Shown piece after piece: positions 1-8,994 of a DNA stretch of 52,736 nt (position 1 is its first letter; every line of letters starts with the position of its first letter). The DNA lies in assembly GCA_013151255.1 (NCBI GenBank), contig JAADIQ010000069.1, forward strand, positions 1-52,736. Reading direction: 5' to 3'. The translations under genes and the position numbers were made by a program. The DNA is from Alphaproteobacteria bacterium (GTDB lineage: Bacteria; Pseudomonadota; Alphaproteobacteria; Caulobacterales; Parvularculaceae). The notes below the pieces were generated by a model. The model made no database searches. It was given only the letters and a program-made list of their open reading frames with translations, and was not told the DNA's origin.

Positions 1-344
1 TGGAACGCTATATGTGGTCGTTCGACGGCAAGAAGTTCAACGAGGTGACCGGGCCTATTCCGTTCAAATTCGGCGAGCGCTTGCGCCTGACAATGATCAA
101 CAACACAATGATGGATCACCCCATTCACTTGCACGGCATGTGGATGGAGCTTGAAAACGGCGCCGGCGACCTCCTGCCGCGCAAACACACCATCAACGTC
201 AAGCCCGGCGAAAAACTTTCCGCCCTGATCTCCGCCGATGCGCGCGGGCCTTGGGCGTTTCACTGCCACCTCCTGTATCACATGAAGGCCGGCATGTTTC
301 GCGTTGTCTCTGTCATGGACCAAATTGCGGAGGCAAGGCTGTGA
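1..344 (+). CDS. copA: Multicopper oxidase CopA, C-terminal part (cut by window edge)
   Basis: This is the last ~114 residues of a periplasmic copper-resistance multicopper oxidase; the reading frame is open to the left edge, so the start lies outside the window. The copper-ligand motifs HPIHLHG and HCHLLYHMKAGM, which build the type 1 and trinuclear copper sites in this family, are intact. CopA-family oxidases oxidise Cu(I) to the less toxic Cu(II) in the periplasm. The stop overlaps the GTG start of copB (GTGA), so the two genes are translationally coupled. The pairing with copB makes the PcoA/CopA assignment firm. Confidence 0.93.
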   Translation, partial: ERYMWSFDGKKFNEVTGPIPFKFGERLRLTMINNTMMDHPIHLHGMWMELENGAGDLLPRKHTINVKPGEKLSALISADARGPWAFHCHLLYHMKAGMFRVVSVMDQIAEARL

Positions 345-1084
345 GCATAGTGAGACAAAGAAAATTCAAGGCCGGAACCCTCGCGGCCTCCCTGTTCACC
401 GCAGCGGCTGTGTTTTCAGGCGCGGCGAAAGCCGAAACTGCAGGCGCGGGGACCAACTGGTTTGCGCTCCTCGATAGGCTTGAATATCAGACCAATGAAG
501 GTTCCGGACAGCTGGTCTGGGATGGTCAGGGCTGGTATGGCGGCGACTATAATAAGTTCTGGCTCAAGACCGAAGGCGAGCGCAGCCTGGAAGGCGGCGG
601 TTTCGGCGATGCGGAAGTTCAAGGCCTTTACAGCCGCGCCATTCGTCCGTTCTGGGATGTTCAGGTTGGCATTCGTCAGGATATCAAACCCGACAATCCA
701 TCGCGCACCTTCGCGGTTATCGGTCTGCAAGGCCTTGCGCAATACTGGTTTGAAGTCGACGCCGCAGCTTTTATTAGCGACGACGGAGACATCTCAGCAC
801 GGCTCGAAGTTGAATATGATATCCTCCTGACACAGCGTTTAATTGCGCAGCCGCGTTTTGAAACCAACATTGCAATTCAGGATGTCGCAACATTGGGCGT
901 TGGTTCTGGCGTCAATGATGTCGAATTGGGGCTTCGTTTGCGCTACGAAATAAAACGCGAATTCGCACCTTATGTGGGCGTAAGCTGGAGTCGCAAGCTC
1001 GGTGAAACAGCAGATTTCGCCCGCGCAAATTTTGAAGACCCCGGCTCTACATCGCTCGTCGCAGGTATCCGGTTCTGGTTTTAA
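341..1084 (+). CDS. copB: Copper resistance protein B (CopB/PcoB), outer membrane
   Basis: 247-residue exported protein. I chose the GTG at 341 because it overlaps the copA stop and has a GGAGG-type ribosome site about 8 bases upstream; it also leaves a clean signal peptide ending near GAAKAE. The mature part starts with the family hallmark around LLDRLEYQ and continues with KFWLKTEGER, RPFWDVQVGIRQD and a C-terminal beta-strand ending in aromatic residues (IRFWF), as expected for an outer-membrane barrel. Family members are usually longer at the N-terminus because of a Met/His-rich segment, which is absent here. Known role: copper sequestration or export at the outer membrane with CopA. Confidence 0.92.
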   Translation: MSIVRQRKFKAGTLAASLFTAAAVFSGAAKAETAGAGTNWFALLDRLEYQTNEGSGQLVWDGQGWYGGDYNKFWLKTEGERSLEGGGFGDAEVQGLYSRAIRPFWDVQVGIRQDIKPDNPSRTFAVIGLQGLAQYWFEVDAAAFISDDGDISARLEVEYDILLTQRLIAQPRFETNIAIQDVATLGVGSGVNDVELGLRLRYEIKREFAPYVGVSWSRKLGETADFARANFEDPGSTSLVAGIRFWF

Positions 1085-1150
1085 CGTCGCCTTTAAAGGG
1101 CTTTAATTTCGCTTGAATGTGAAACGCATAACCACTGAGGAGAAATAAAG

Positions 1151-1441
1151 ATGACCACCCAACTTAACCCAGTTCGTAAGGATATTGGAAAGCGTGAACT
1201 TACTCTTTGTACTGCGCTTTCTGTGATTGGTATTGCCGCAGCCTTGACGTTTGCACCGCTTTCTGCTTCCGCCGGCCCAGGCCATGATGGCGATAAGGCG
1301 GACCATGGCTCAGAAAATTCTTGTATGGAACATGAAGGCATGTCAGCCGATGACCATGAAAAAGGCCATGATGGAGGCGCCTATGATTGCGATATGGATA
1401 ACGACCATGACGACGGCGAAGACAGCGACCATCAACACTAA
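1151..1441 (+). CDS. Small exported His/Asp-rich protein, probable metal binder
   Basis: 96-residue protein with an N-terminal hydrophobic segment (residues ~18-40, ending SASA) that looks like a signal peptide. The mature part is almost entirely His, Asp, Glu, Gly and Met, with two Cys (NSCMEHEGM and YDCDMD). A strong ribosome site (GAGGAG) sits 8 bases upstream of the ATG. The composition and its place between copB and the copper ATPase suggest a periplasmic copper-binding peptide, by analogy with PcoE/SilE-type proteins, but I see no sequence match to them. Function is inferred from composition and context only. Confidence 0.7.
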   Translation: MTTQLNPVRKDIGKRELTLCTALSVIGIAAALTFAPLSASAGPGHDGDKADHGSENSCMEHEGMSADDHEKGHDGGAYDCDMDNDHDDGEDSDHQH

Positions 1442-1658
1442 CAATAACACATAACTGGACGGTTCGGCAGAAAGCCTATCTGTTGAATACTGCCGCACCG
1501 CCACGCATACTCGACCATTCGTACACAAATTGCCCTTTACAGGCATAGCTCACTAGAGCAGCTTACCTATTGTTTGAGTCACAAACGATACCATAGTCTT
1601 GTTGTTGTAGCGTTCGGCGCTATCTCGCCTCATTCGAACCGTTAAACCGCCTCATCGC

Positions 1659-1694
1659 GAGCCTGTCGAGGGGCCCGCTTTGCTCGACACGCTC
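1659..1694 (+). promoter_or_regulatory. Hairpin in the leader of the copper ATPase gene
   Basis: An imperfect inverted repeat: GAGC-C-TGTCGAG pairs with CTCGACA-C-GCTC (11 of 12 pairs) around a 12-base loop that contains GGGCCC. It lies 33 bases upstream of the ATPase start. It could be a terminator-like or attenuator structure or a dyad operator. No run of T follows, which argues against a simple terminator. The rest of the gap 1442-1727 shows no gene; a short dyad (AACCT-GA-AGGTT, 1710-1721) overlaps the ribosome site. Confidence 0.35.
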
Positions 1695-1727
1695 TAACGC
1701 ATTTAAATAAACCTGAAGGTTAAGCCC

Positions 1728-3989
1728 ATGTCACACTCACATGAAAATGCACACGACCACTCTCCTAAGTCAGAAGGCGCAGCCCATGACGAGCACGCGC
1801 ATTGCCATGACCATGGCTCGGGCCATCACCCTTCCGCGAACAAGCAGAGCGGCAAACCAGCGGACAAGAATGCTATCTACACCTGCCCGATGCATCCGGA
1901 AGTCGAACAGGTCGGCCCCGGCGACTGCCCGATTTGCGGCATGGCGCTGGAGCCCAAGGGCATACCGACAGGCGACGAGGGGCCGAACCCCGAATTGGTG
2001 GACTTCACCCGCCGGCTCTGGGTCGGCTTAGCCTTCACGGCGCCGCTGCTACTCCTGACCATGCCGCCCTATCTGGGCTATAACGGTATCCGCGAGTTGT
2101 TCGGCGAGTGGCCCTCATTATGGATCGAGCTGGCCATCGCCACCCCGGTGATCTTGTGGTCGGGCTGGCCGTTCTTCGTGCGCGGTTACAAATCGTTCCG
2201 CACCATGAACCTGAACATGTTCAGCCTGATCGCCATGGGCGTCGGGGCGGCATACATCTTCAGTATCGTCGCGGTGCTAGCGCCGCAGATTTTCCCCGAG
2301 GGCTTCCGCAAGGCAGACGGCTCGGTTGGGGTCTATTTCGAAGCGGCGGCCGTGATCGTCACTCTGGTGCTGTTGGGTCAGGTGATGGAATTGCGCGCAC
2401 GCGAAGGCACCGGTAAGGCGATCCGGGCCCTGCTTGATCTCGCCGCCAAAACCGCGCGGGTCGTTCGTCCCGATGGAACCGAAGAGGAAATTCCGCTCGA
2501 AGACGTGGTGGTCGGCGACCAGCTGCGGGTGCGCCCAGGCGACAAGGTGCCGGTTGACGGCGTAGTGGTCAGCGGCCGCTCGTCGATTGACGAGTCGATG
2601 ATCACGGGCGAGCCGATACCGGTGGAGAAAGTCGCCGGCGACAAAGTGACCGGCGCCACCATCAACGGTACGGGAAGTCTAATCATAGAGGCCAAACGCG
2701 TCGGCGCCGACACTATGCTGAGCCAAATCGTCCAGATGGTGGCCGATGCCCAGCGCTCGCGCGCGCCGATCCAGAAATTCGCCGATATGGTGGCCGGAAA
2801 GTTCGTGCCAGTGGTGATCGGTATCTCGATCCTGTCGTTCATCCTCTGGGCCATATGGGGCCCGGACCCGGCCTACGCCTATGCGCTGGTCTCGGCGGTG
2901 GCGGTGCTGATCATCGCCTGCCCCTGCGCCCTCGGCCTGGCTACGCCGATGTCGATCATGACAGCCACCGGGCGCGGCGCCCAGGCCGGCGTGCTAATCA
3001 AGAACGCCGAAGCGCTGGAACGTTTCGACAAGGTCGACACGCTGATCGTCGACAAGACCGGCACCCTGACCGAAGGCAAGCCCAAGCTGGTCGCCGTATT
3101 GCCCGAGCAAGGCCACAACGAGACCGAAGTGCTGCGGCTGGCGGCGTCGCTTGAGCGCGGCTCCGAACACCCGCTGGCCGAGGCTATCGTCGCCGGCGCC
3201 CAGGAGCGCGGTGTTGAAATGACAGACGCGACAGACTTCGAAGCCATCACCGGCATGGGCGTCAAAGGGGTCGTCGATGGCAAGGCCGTGGCGCTCGGCA
3301 ATGCCCGGTTGATGACCGAGATGGGTCTTGACGGCGGCCGCCTGGCCGAGACCGCCAACGCCCGGCGCGACGAGGGCGAGACGGTGATGTTCGTGGTGCT
3401 GGAGGGCAAAATCGCTGGTCTGGTCAGCGTTGCCGATCCGGTCAAGGAAACCACGCCGGCGGCGCTGAAGGCGCTGCACAAATTGGGTTTCCGCATCATC
3501 ATGGCCACCGGCGACAACGAACGCACCGCAAGGGCAGTCGCAGACCGGCTCGGCATCGACGAGATCCGCGCCGACGTGCTGCCCGAGGACAAGGCCCGCA
3601 TCATCAAAGATCTGCAGGCTGAGGGCAAGAAGGTCGCCATGGCTGGCGACGGCGTCAACGACGCGCCGGCGCTCGCCCAGGCCGATGTCGGCATCGCCAT
3701 GGGCACCGGGGCCGATGTGGCGATAGAGAGCGCTGGCATCACCCTGATACAGGGCAATCTCGACGGTATCGTGCGGGCGCGCAAGCTGAGCCGCATGACC
3801 ATGCGCAACATCAAGCAAAACCTTTTCTTCGCGCTGATCTACAACGCCGCAGGCGTGCCGATCGCCGCCGGGATCCTCTATCCGTTCACGGGCTTTCTGA
3901 TAGGGCCGATATTCGCCGCGTTCGCGATGAGCGCGTCGTCTCTGTCGGTTGTTTCGAATTCTCTGCGTTTACGCAGCATGAAACTTTGA
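1728..3989 (+). CDS. copA: Copper-exporting P1B-type ATPase
   Basis: 753-residue Cu+ pump of the inner membrane (the symbol copA is used in the literature for both this ATPase and the multicopper oxidase). Residues 1-50 form a His-rich tail. Residues 51-77 are a heavy-metal binding domain with CPMHPEV and [10 protein letters not shown], replacing the usual CxxC MTA domain. Then come eight expected membrane segments with the intramembrane CPC motif (C398-P-C400), the phosphatase loop (TGEP), the phosphorylation site D442-KTGT and the hinge motif GDGVNDAP (640-647). All catalytic motifs are present. ATP hydrolysis drives Cu(I) from cytoplasm to periplasm, feeding CopA and the Cus pump. Confidence 0.97.
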   Translation: MSHSHENAHDHSPKSEGAAHDEHAHCHDHGSGHHPSANKQSGKPADKNAIYTCPMHPEVEQVGPGDCPICGMALEPKGIPTGDEGPNPELVDFTRRLWVGLAFTAPLLLLTMPPYLGYNGIRELFGEWPSLWIELAIATPVILWSGWPFFVRGYKSFRTMNLNMFSLIAMGVGAAYIFSIVAVLAPQIFPEGFRKADGSVGVYFEAAAVIVTLVLLGQVMELRAREGTGKAIRALLDLAAKTARVVRPDGTEEEIPLEDVVVGDQLRVRPGDKVPVDGVVVSGRSSIDESMITGEPIPVEKVAGDKVTGATINGTGSLIIEAKRVGADTMLSQIVQMVADAQRSRAPIQKFADMVAGKFVPVVIGISILSFILWAIWGPDPAYAYALVSAVAVLIIACPCALGLATPMSIMTATGRGAQAGVLIKNAEALERFDKVDTLIVDKTGTLTEGKPKLVAVLPEQGHNETEVLRLAASLERGSEHPLAEAIVAGAQERGVEMTDATDFEAITGMGVKGVVDGKAVALGNARLMTEMGLDGGRLAETANARRDEGETVMFVVLEGKIAGLVSVADPVKETTPAALKALHKLGFRIIMATGDNERTARAVADRLGIDEIRADVLPEDKARIIKDLQAEGKKVAMAGDGVNDAPALAQADVGIAMGTGADVAIESAGITLIQGNLDGIVRARKLSRMTMRNIKQNLFFALIYNAAGVPIAAGILYPFTGFLIGPIFAAFAMSASSLSVVSNSLRLRSMKL

Positions 3990-4009
3990 AGATCGGCGGT
4001 TATTAAACC

Positions 4010-4672
4010 ATGAGCGAAGCGCAAAAAGATTTCGTCCCGGCGCTTGGCCAGAATTGGTTGACACCGCTCTATGACCTCACCATCGCGCTGACGACGCGTG
4101 AAGGGCGGTGGCGAAAACTCTTGCTGAAAGCCGCTGATCCGCAACCGGACGATACTATCCTTGATATCGGTTGCGGGACAGCGAGCTTCGCTATTTTGTT
4201 GAAGCGCACCAGTCCGCAAGCGCGCATTATCGGTCTCGATCCTGATCGAGAGGTTTTGGTGATCGCCAAACGCAAGGCCAACGAGGCGGGCGCGGACATC
4301 GAATTTGTTGAGGCGATGGGAGATGCGCCGCCCGAGGCTGTGAGGCAGGCGGGCGTCACCAAAATCACCTCCAGCCTTGTGCTGCATCAGGTGCCTCTGG
4401 ACGGCAAGCGCGCGATCATCGGCAAGGCCTATGAATTGCTGCCATCAGGCGGGCGCCTCCACATCGCTGATTTTGGCGAGCAACGCACCAAGCTTATGCG
4501 CTTCCTGTTCGGCTCCGTTCAACGGCTTGACGGCGTCGAATACACCCAACCCAATGCCGATGGGGTTCTCCCGGAAATTATGAGCGAGTACGGATTCTCG
4601 CCCGTGGAAGAGACTAATGTGATCGCGACCCTTGTCGGATCAATTTCGATTTACCGAGCGATAAAACCATAG
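4010..4672 (+). CDS. Class I SAM-dependent methyltransferase
   Basis: 220-residue cytoplasmic protein with the SAM-binding motif I at residues 50-60 (LDIGCGTASF), the acidic end of strand 2 (GLDPD) and a post-motif region TSSLVLHQVP typical of UbiE/Methyltransf_11-like enzymes. It starts 20 bases after the ATPase stop, so it is probably in the same transcript. Similar methyltransferases are often found beside heavy-metal ATPases, but the substrate is not known and cannot be read from the sequence. It is not a UbiE itself: it is shorter and lacks that family's extended motifs. Confidence 0.85.
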   Translation: MSEAQKDFVPALGQNWLTPLYDLTIALTTREGRWRKLLLKAADPQPDDTILDIGCGTASFAILLKRTSPQARIIGLDPDREVLVIAKRKANEAGADIEFVEAMGDAPPEAVRQAGVTKITSSLVLHQVPLDGKRAIIGKAYELLPSGGRLHIADFGEQRTKLMRFLFGSVQRLDGVEYTQPNADGVLPEIMSEYGFSPVEETNVIATLVGSISIYRAIKP

Positions 4673-4716
4673 CTGCGCTGATTGCCCCGAGACATATGAC
4701 GTGCAGATACAATGAC

Positions 4717-4744
4717 GGCGCCGGAAGCAATTGCCTCCGACGCC
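4717..4744. terminator. Possible bidirectional terminator hairpin
   Basis: A stem of GGCG-C-CGGA pairing with TCCG-A-CGCC (one mismatch) around AGCAATTGCC, lying between two converging genes (methyltransferase and cupredoxin). The following bases are T-rich but do not form a clean T tract, so the assignment is tentative. Confidence 0.4.
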
Positions 4745-4811
4745 GCTAAATCGCTCTTCGTGATTTTAGTTATGGCAAAATGAGAAAATCCAAACCGATT
4801 GACTGTTTTGC

Positions 4812-5558
4812 TCAGTGGCCTTCGTGCTCTTTGGCTTTAGGTTTTTCATGGCCGTGCGATTTCTTATCGCCATGACCCTGCTCACCAGACGTCATGCCCT
4901 CGCCGCCTTTAATGGTGAGCATGCCATGCATGCCGGCGGGAAAATGGCCTGGAAGGTGGCAAGCATACTGGACATCGCCGCCGCCGGTGAACGTCCAGAT
5001 CAGCGACTTGGTTTCGCCAGGCTCCAGGACAAAACCATTAGGCTCAGAGTCCATGTGGCCCATCATATCCGCCATCGCAACGTTCTGCATACCGTCTCCA
5101 TGCTCGACTTGCCCATCTACCGTGTTGATGGACCACGCATGGGCGATCTTGCCATTGTTGGTGACGACGAATTCGACAACGCTGCCAGCGTCCACAGTTA
5201 ACTTCGGCGGATTAAACCGCATCGTATCGAACGCGCCGATCTTGATCTGGCGGTCGGGCTTGGCGTCAGGGGACGGCTGGCCGAAAGAAAATTGTGTGGC
5301 GCCATGCTCATGATCGCCCGCGCCGTCCATTTTCATACCATCCATTTTCATACCGTCATGATGGCCGCCACTCTCGCCGTCGCCTTTTTCAGCAGCCTCG
5401 CCGGCCTTCTCGCCATGGCCGTGGCCAGCCTTCGCCCCTGGCCCGTCCATCGCTATGGCCTGGGCCGGGATAGAAAAGGCAAACAGAGCGCCCGCCGCAA
5501 TAGCGATAATGGAGGCGCCAGCCCGTCGGGGCCTGGCTGTGTTACAAGTGATAGTCAT
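4812..5558 (-). CDS. Cupredoxin-domain copper-binding periplasmic protein
   Basis: 248 residues: signal peptide (1-36, ending QAIAM), a His/Met/Gly-rich linker (42-86) with a tandem MKMDG repeat, a cupredoxin domain (~95-218) and a second His/Lys-rich tail. The type 1 copper ligands are visible: H140 (KIAHAW), C200, H205 and M210 (CHLPGHFPAGM). Such proteins bind or shuttle copper in the periplasm, like CopI-type cupredoxins. It is transcribed opposite to the rest of the copper island, so it has its own promoter in the 5559-6001 gap. The metal-rich arms on both sides suggest copper storage or hand-over in addition to electron transfer. Confidence 0.9.
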   Translation of the reverse strand: MTITCNTARPRRAGASIIAIAAGALFAFSIPAQAIAMDGPGAKAGHGHGEKAGEAAEKGDGESGGHHDGMKMDGMKMDGAGDHEHGATQFSFGQPSPDAKPDRQIKIGAFDTMRFNPPKLTVDAGSVVEFVVTNNGKIAHAWSINTVDGQVEHGDGMQNVAMADMMGHMDSEPNGFVLEPGETKSLIWTFTGGGDVQYACHLPGHFPAGMHGMLTIKGGEGMTSGEQGHGDKKSHGHEKPKAKEHEGH

Positions 5559-6001
5559 ATCTGGTTATCCTTCTTGATGGCCTGCAAAACATATACGGAA
5601 GGCGTTTGGCTAGCTGTCACGCCAGCGCCGGGCAGGGTTATTTTGGTTGAAATGGCGGACAGGCGAACGAAACTGAAAATTCTGCATGTCTCCTTTGACC
5701 GTCTCGTATACGCATAAAGGCGGGCCTCCCCTCACTTTTTCCCTAAATTACTCCGGTAACCATATTGGTTAGGCTGCCATAACCGAAACATAGTAGAGCT
5801 TCGCCTCACAGCTGCGTGAAAACCAGATTCTGTCGATTTTGTATGATTCAGCGGCTTTGGGCGGTATTCGGAAAATATGAGGGAATGCGCGTCCCCACCC
5901 GTAGAAGAGGCTAATACGATTTCAGCGGCGGTTGCGTCGGTTTCGCTTTTCTGAGCGATCAAAACATAGCCACACTTGATTGCTTGAGGGGTGAAATAAA
6001 T
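5559..6001. other. Intergenic gap between divergent copper genes
   Basis: 443 bases with no convincing gene. It must hold the promoters for the cupredoxin gene (minus) and the DUF2231 gene (plus). Visible structure: a dyad TAACCA-TAT-TGGTTA at 5757-5771, and a pair of imperfect 15-base inverted repeats (12 of 15 match) at 5728-5742 and 5870-5884 that bound a 157-bp stretch. I cannot name a regulator binding here. Confidence 0.5.
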
Positions 6002-6622
6002 ATGGATTGGACGGTCCGGTTGGTCTTGGTCGCGCTCATTGGCGGCTTGTTTTTGATACTCACTCCGCCTCAAGCCTACGCCCAAGAAAGCTTGGGGGTT
6101 GGCGATGCCACATATGACGCGTCAAGCGCAGCGCCAGCGGCAAGTGAAGCGGAAATCGACTCCCACACCGCTACTGTTGATGAAACCAAAACCTTCTTTG
6201 AACGCCTGATCTCCTGGCTCGGCTCCTTCCACCCTGCCGTGGTCCACATTCCCATTGGTCTTTTTCTGGCCGCTTTGATCGCCGAAGCGTTGTTGCTCGC
6301 TACCGGACAACCGGCCTACGCCGCCATCGTTCGCTATTGCCTCTGGATCGGCGCGCTCGGCGCGTTTCTCGCCGCCCCGCTGGGCTGGTTTAACGCCGGG
6401 TTTCAGCTCACCGACACCAAAGAATTTGTCACCCTACACCGCTGGATAGGCACAACCGTCGCGCTGTGGTCTGTCCTGCTATTGTTTACCCTCGAGGCGA
6501 CGAAGGACGGCAATAGCAGAACCTTACTTCGCGTCATTCTCTTGATCGGCGTTGGCCTGGTGTCCTTTAACGGCCTCCTTGGCGGGTTGATTGTTCACGG
6601 CGCTGACGCGCACGCATTTTAG
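6002..6622 (+). CDS. DUF2231 family inner-membrane protein
   Basis: 206-residue protein. I chose ATG 6002 because a GAGGGG ribosome site precedes it and it gives a clean signal sequence (MDWTVRLVLVAL...AYAQE). The mature part has about four hydrophobic helices and the DUF2231 hallmarks FHPAVVHIPIGLFL and, later, LHRWIGTTVALW. His residues in the helices resemble haem or metal ligands in this family, whose function is not established. It sits at the head of a plus-strand series of copper genes, so a role in periplasmic copper or redox handling is possible but inferred only from position. Confidence 0.82.
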   Translation: MDWTVRLVLVALIGGLFLILTPPQAYAQESLGVGDATYDASSAAPAASEAEIDSHTATVDETKTFFERLISWLGSFHPAVVHIPIGLFLAALIAEALLLATGQPAYAAIVRYCLWIGALGAFLAAPLGWFNAGFQLTDTKEFVTLHRWIGTTVALWSVLLLFTLEATKDGNSRTLLRVILLIGVGLVSFNGLLGGLIVHGADAHAF

Positions 6623-6670
6623 TGGTATGAGAATTGAACGTATCTCAACAACACGCCGAAAAGGATCCCA

Positions 6671-7168
6671 ATGATGACCCTGAGCAAAATGGCTTCAATG
6701 CCCATCGCAATTGCCGCCCTGGTATTATTCACTAGCAGCGCCCTGTTTGCACATGAAGGTGAGCATACTGACGGCCCATTTTCCTCCTCTGGGCCTGCCG
6801 TCACTGAGATAAACGCAGTCTTAACGGGCTACGCCAGCGCGGTTGCAAAATCGAACGTCGAAGGCATGGCAACCTATGTCATCCAGTCGGACGCGTTCTC
6901 TATCATTGAAGGTAGTCATGCGAATTGGGGCTGGGCGGATTATCGCGACAATCACCTCACGCCAGAATTTTCGTCTGACAAATTCAAAATTACTGCATTC
7001 AGCATCAGCGACATTCGCGTTTCCGTCGCCGGCGACGTCGCCTATGCGACATTCAACTCAAAGATAGAATTTACCCTTGATGGCGAGGCAAAATCGAACG
7101 ACGGGATGGACACAGCCATTCTCGTAAAAACAGACGATGGCTGGCGCATTCGTCATATGCATTCATGA
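6671..7168 (+). CDS. Exported SnoaL/NTF2-like protein
   Basis: 165 residues with a signal peptide (1-26, ...SALFAHE). The mature domain (about residues 45-165) has the SnoaL/DUF4440-like NTF2 fold pattern: an N-terminal helix with VLTGYASAVAKSNVEGMATYV, the WGWADYRDNHL segment, and a C-terminal DGWRIRHMHS strand. The mature N-terminus starts HEGEHTDG, and the C-terminus ends HMHS, giving possible metal ligands. An AGGA ribosome site precedes ATG 6671; a second ATG follows directly. Similar exported proteins recur in copper gene clusters. No catalytic function can be assigned. Confidence 0.75.
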   Translation: MMTLSKMASMPIAIAALVLFTSSALFAHEGEHTDGPFSSSGPAVTEINAVLTGYASAVAKSNVEGMATYVIQSDAFSIIEGSHANWGWADYRDNHLTPEFSSDKFKITAFSISDIRVSVAGDVAYATFNSKIEFTLDGEAKSNDGMDTAILVKTDDGWRIRHMHS

Positions 7169-7269
7169 GCGGCGGCCGAACAATAATAGGTTTATGAGTT
7201 GTTAAGCCGGTGTGATATAGTGTCGAGTACGAATATAGTGGTTGAATTAAGCTCTGGAAGAAAACGGTA

Positions 7270-7656
7270 GTGTTTAAATTTGGCAGACTGATAGCGGTGA
7301 AGGGAGCAGTTGCGATCATGATCGCGGCGTTGCTCTCGCTTGCCTTTCAGCCTGTTCTGGCTTCAACGATGGCCTCGCCGCAATGCGCGCACGCACCAAC
7401 GACGATAGCAATTCAAGCCGCAATCAATCATGATTATGAAACAGATCAGTCAGCCTGTTGCACCGACGATGAAACGTCCGACCAACATGAATGTGGTAAT
7501 TTTTGCGCCACATCCTGCACTGGCAGCACAGCTGCCGATATGCCTTTTAGCACTGCGTCAATAGCCGCGCCGTCACACTCGCAACATGAAGCCGATATCA
7601 AACGTCCCCTGTTGCAGTTTGATATCGCTTTTATCCCCCCGCCTCCACGAACCTAA
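7270..7656 (+). CDS. Small exported Cys-rich protein at the head of the cus operon
   Basis: 128 residues starting at GTG 7270, with a hydrophobic export signal (residues ~10-32, ...VLASTMA). The mature part has about seven Cys (QCAH, SACCTDD, HECGNFCATSC) and scattered His, ending in a Pro-rich tail. It is the first gene of the cusC-cusB-cusA series, 93 bases upstream of cusC. Small proteins of this layout often precede CzcC/CusC-type genes but have no known activity. The Cys/His content suggests copper binding or sensing in the periplasm. I do not recognise a named family. Confidence 0.65.
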   Translation: MFKFGRLIAVKGAVAIMIAALLSLAFQPVLASTMASPQCAHAPTTIAIQAAINHDYETDQSACCTDDETSDQHECGNFCATSCTGSTAADMPFSTASIAAPSHSQHEADIKRPLLQFDIAFIPPPPRT

Positions 7657-7749
7657 GCCAAACCTTCCCTCCTCTGAATGCGACGAGGAGGTGCGTGCGC
7701 TTCGCTCTATGCGATGCGCCAGGCTTAACAGTTCAAACGAGGCTACCTC

Positions 7750-8994
7750 ATGTTTCGAATCATTCTTGCCGCGCTAACATTCATCAGCGCAATTTCCACC
7801 ACCGTTGCAGCGCAGTCGGACCTGACCATGGAAGAAGCGGTCGCGATTGCACTTAGCGCCGGCGACCCCAGTGTGCGTCAGTACGAAGAAAAATCGCTTG
7901 CGCTTGAAGACCGCGCTATCGCGGACACGCAGCTTCCTGACCCAAAGGTCAAGCTCAGCGCAACCAATTTCCCGGTCGATACGTTTCGCTTCGGTCAAGA
8001 GCCGATGACCCAGGCGCAGGTCAGCCTGCAACAAGCTTTTCCGCGCGGAAAAACACTTCACTATCGCGGTGAAAGACGCGAAGCGGAAGCCGAGGCGCAA
8101 CGTGCTCTGCAAAAGCTGCAAGAAACACAAATCGCTTTTGATACCAAAACCACTTGGCTTGAGCTTTATTACTGGCGCGGCGCGCAAGGAAAAGTCAGCG
8201 AAAGCCGTCAGGCGGTCCACGAACTGAGCGACATTGCGCGGTCAATTTTTTCGACAGGCCGGCGCTCGGCGCAAGACGTTCTGCGCGCTGATCTTGAGCT
8301 AACCGTGCTCGACGATCGGTTGGTCGAGATAGATCGGCAGATTGACATCAACCGCGCTAACCTCGCGCGACTAATCGGCCCGGATGAGAGCCTTCGCCCG
8401 TTAGCGGCAAATTTACCTTCACATTCAAAACTACGCGACAGAGCCGCGCTCCGCGAGCAGCTGGTTCGTCACCCCTCCATTGATGCGATTGACTCCGAAA
8501 TTGACGCCCGAAAGAGCGATATCAATATCGCCCGGCAACAATACAAGCCGGGTTTCACGTTCAATGGCGGTTACGGTGTTCGCGGCGGCAGCCGACCCGA
8601 TTTCGCGACCGTTGGCGTGACTTTCGATGTTCCAATCTTCACCGGCAAAAAACAGGACCGAAATGTTTCCGCCGCGCGGCGTGATCGCAGCTCTGTAGAA
8701 ATGAAGCGCAAAGCACGGCTGCTTGAACTCGACCGTCAGCTTGCCGGCGCCTATGCCGATCAAGCAAGACTTGAGCAACGTATTACACTTTACGAAAAGA
8801 GCGTTTTGGCGCGGGCAAGTGAAACCACACAAGCAACGCTCACCGCATATCAGAACGATCTATCAGACTTTGCAGAACTGGTGAGAGCCCGGCTCGCAGA
8901 GTTAGACACTGAGCTGACATTACTTCGCCTGCGTGTAAATCGTGCGCAAACCATGGCGAGGCTCGATTACCTGGCAGGAGAGAACAATGAATAG
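7750..8994 (+). CDS. cusC: CusC/CzcC-like outer-membrane efflux factor (TolC family)
   Basis: 414 residues with a signal peptide (MFRIILAALTF...TTVAAQ) and the repeated coiled-coil pattern of TolC proteins: two OEP domains (about 25-200 and 210-405), with the typical LTMEEAVAIALSAGDPSVRQ opening and LRADLELTVLDDRLVEIDRQI helix. It forms the trimeric outer-membrane duct that takes copper from the CusAB pump. The stop overlaps the start of cusB by 8 bases. Length fits CzcC/CusC (~415-460). Copper rather than cobalt or zinc is inferred from its partners. Confidence 0.92.
   Translation: MFRIILAALTFISAISTTVAAQSDLTMEEAVAIALSAGDPSVRQYEEKSLALEDRAIADTQLPDPKVKLSATNFPVDTFRFGQEPMTQAQVSLQQAFPRGKTLHYRGERREAEAEAQRALQKLQETQIAFDTKTTWLELYYWRGAQGKVSESRQAVHELSDIARSIFSTGRRSAQDVLRADLELTVLDDRLVEIDRQIDINRANLARLIGPDESLRPLAANLPSHSKLRDRAALREQLVRHPSIDAIDSEIDARKSDINIARQQYKPGFTFNGGYGVRGGSRPDFATVGVTFDVPIFTGKKQDRNVSAARRDRSSVEMKRKARLLELDRQLAGAYADQARLEQRITLYEKSVLARASETTQATLTAYQNDLSDFAELVRARLAELDTELTLLRLRVNRAQTMARLDYLAGENNE

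Noticed and set aside
2879-3818. Long antisense frames (over 270 codons) across the copper ATPase
   Set aside because: Shadows of a GC-rich gene; composition is Ser/Arg/Ala-rich without domain features.
5732-6085. Open frame of 117 codons on the minus strand in the gap between cupredoxin and DUF2231
   Set aside because: No ribosome site or family features; overlaps the DUF2231 start and the sequence does not look protein-like.
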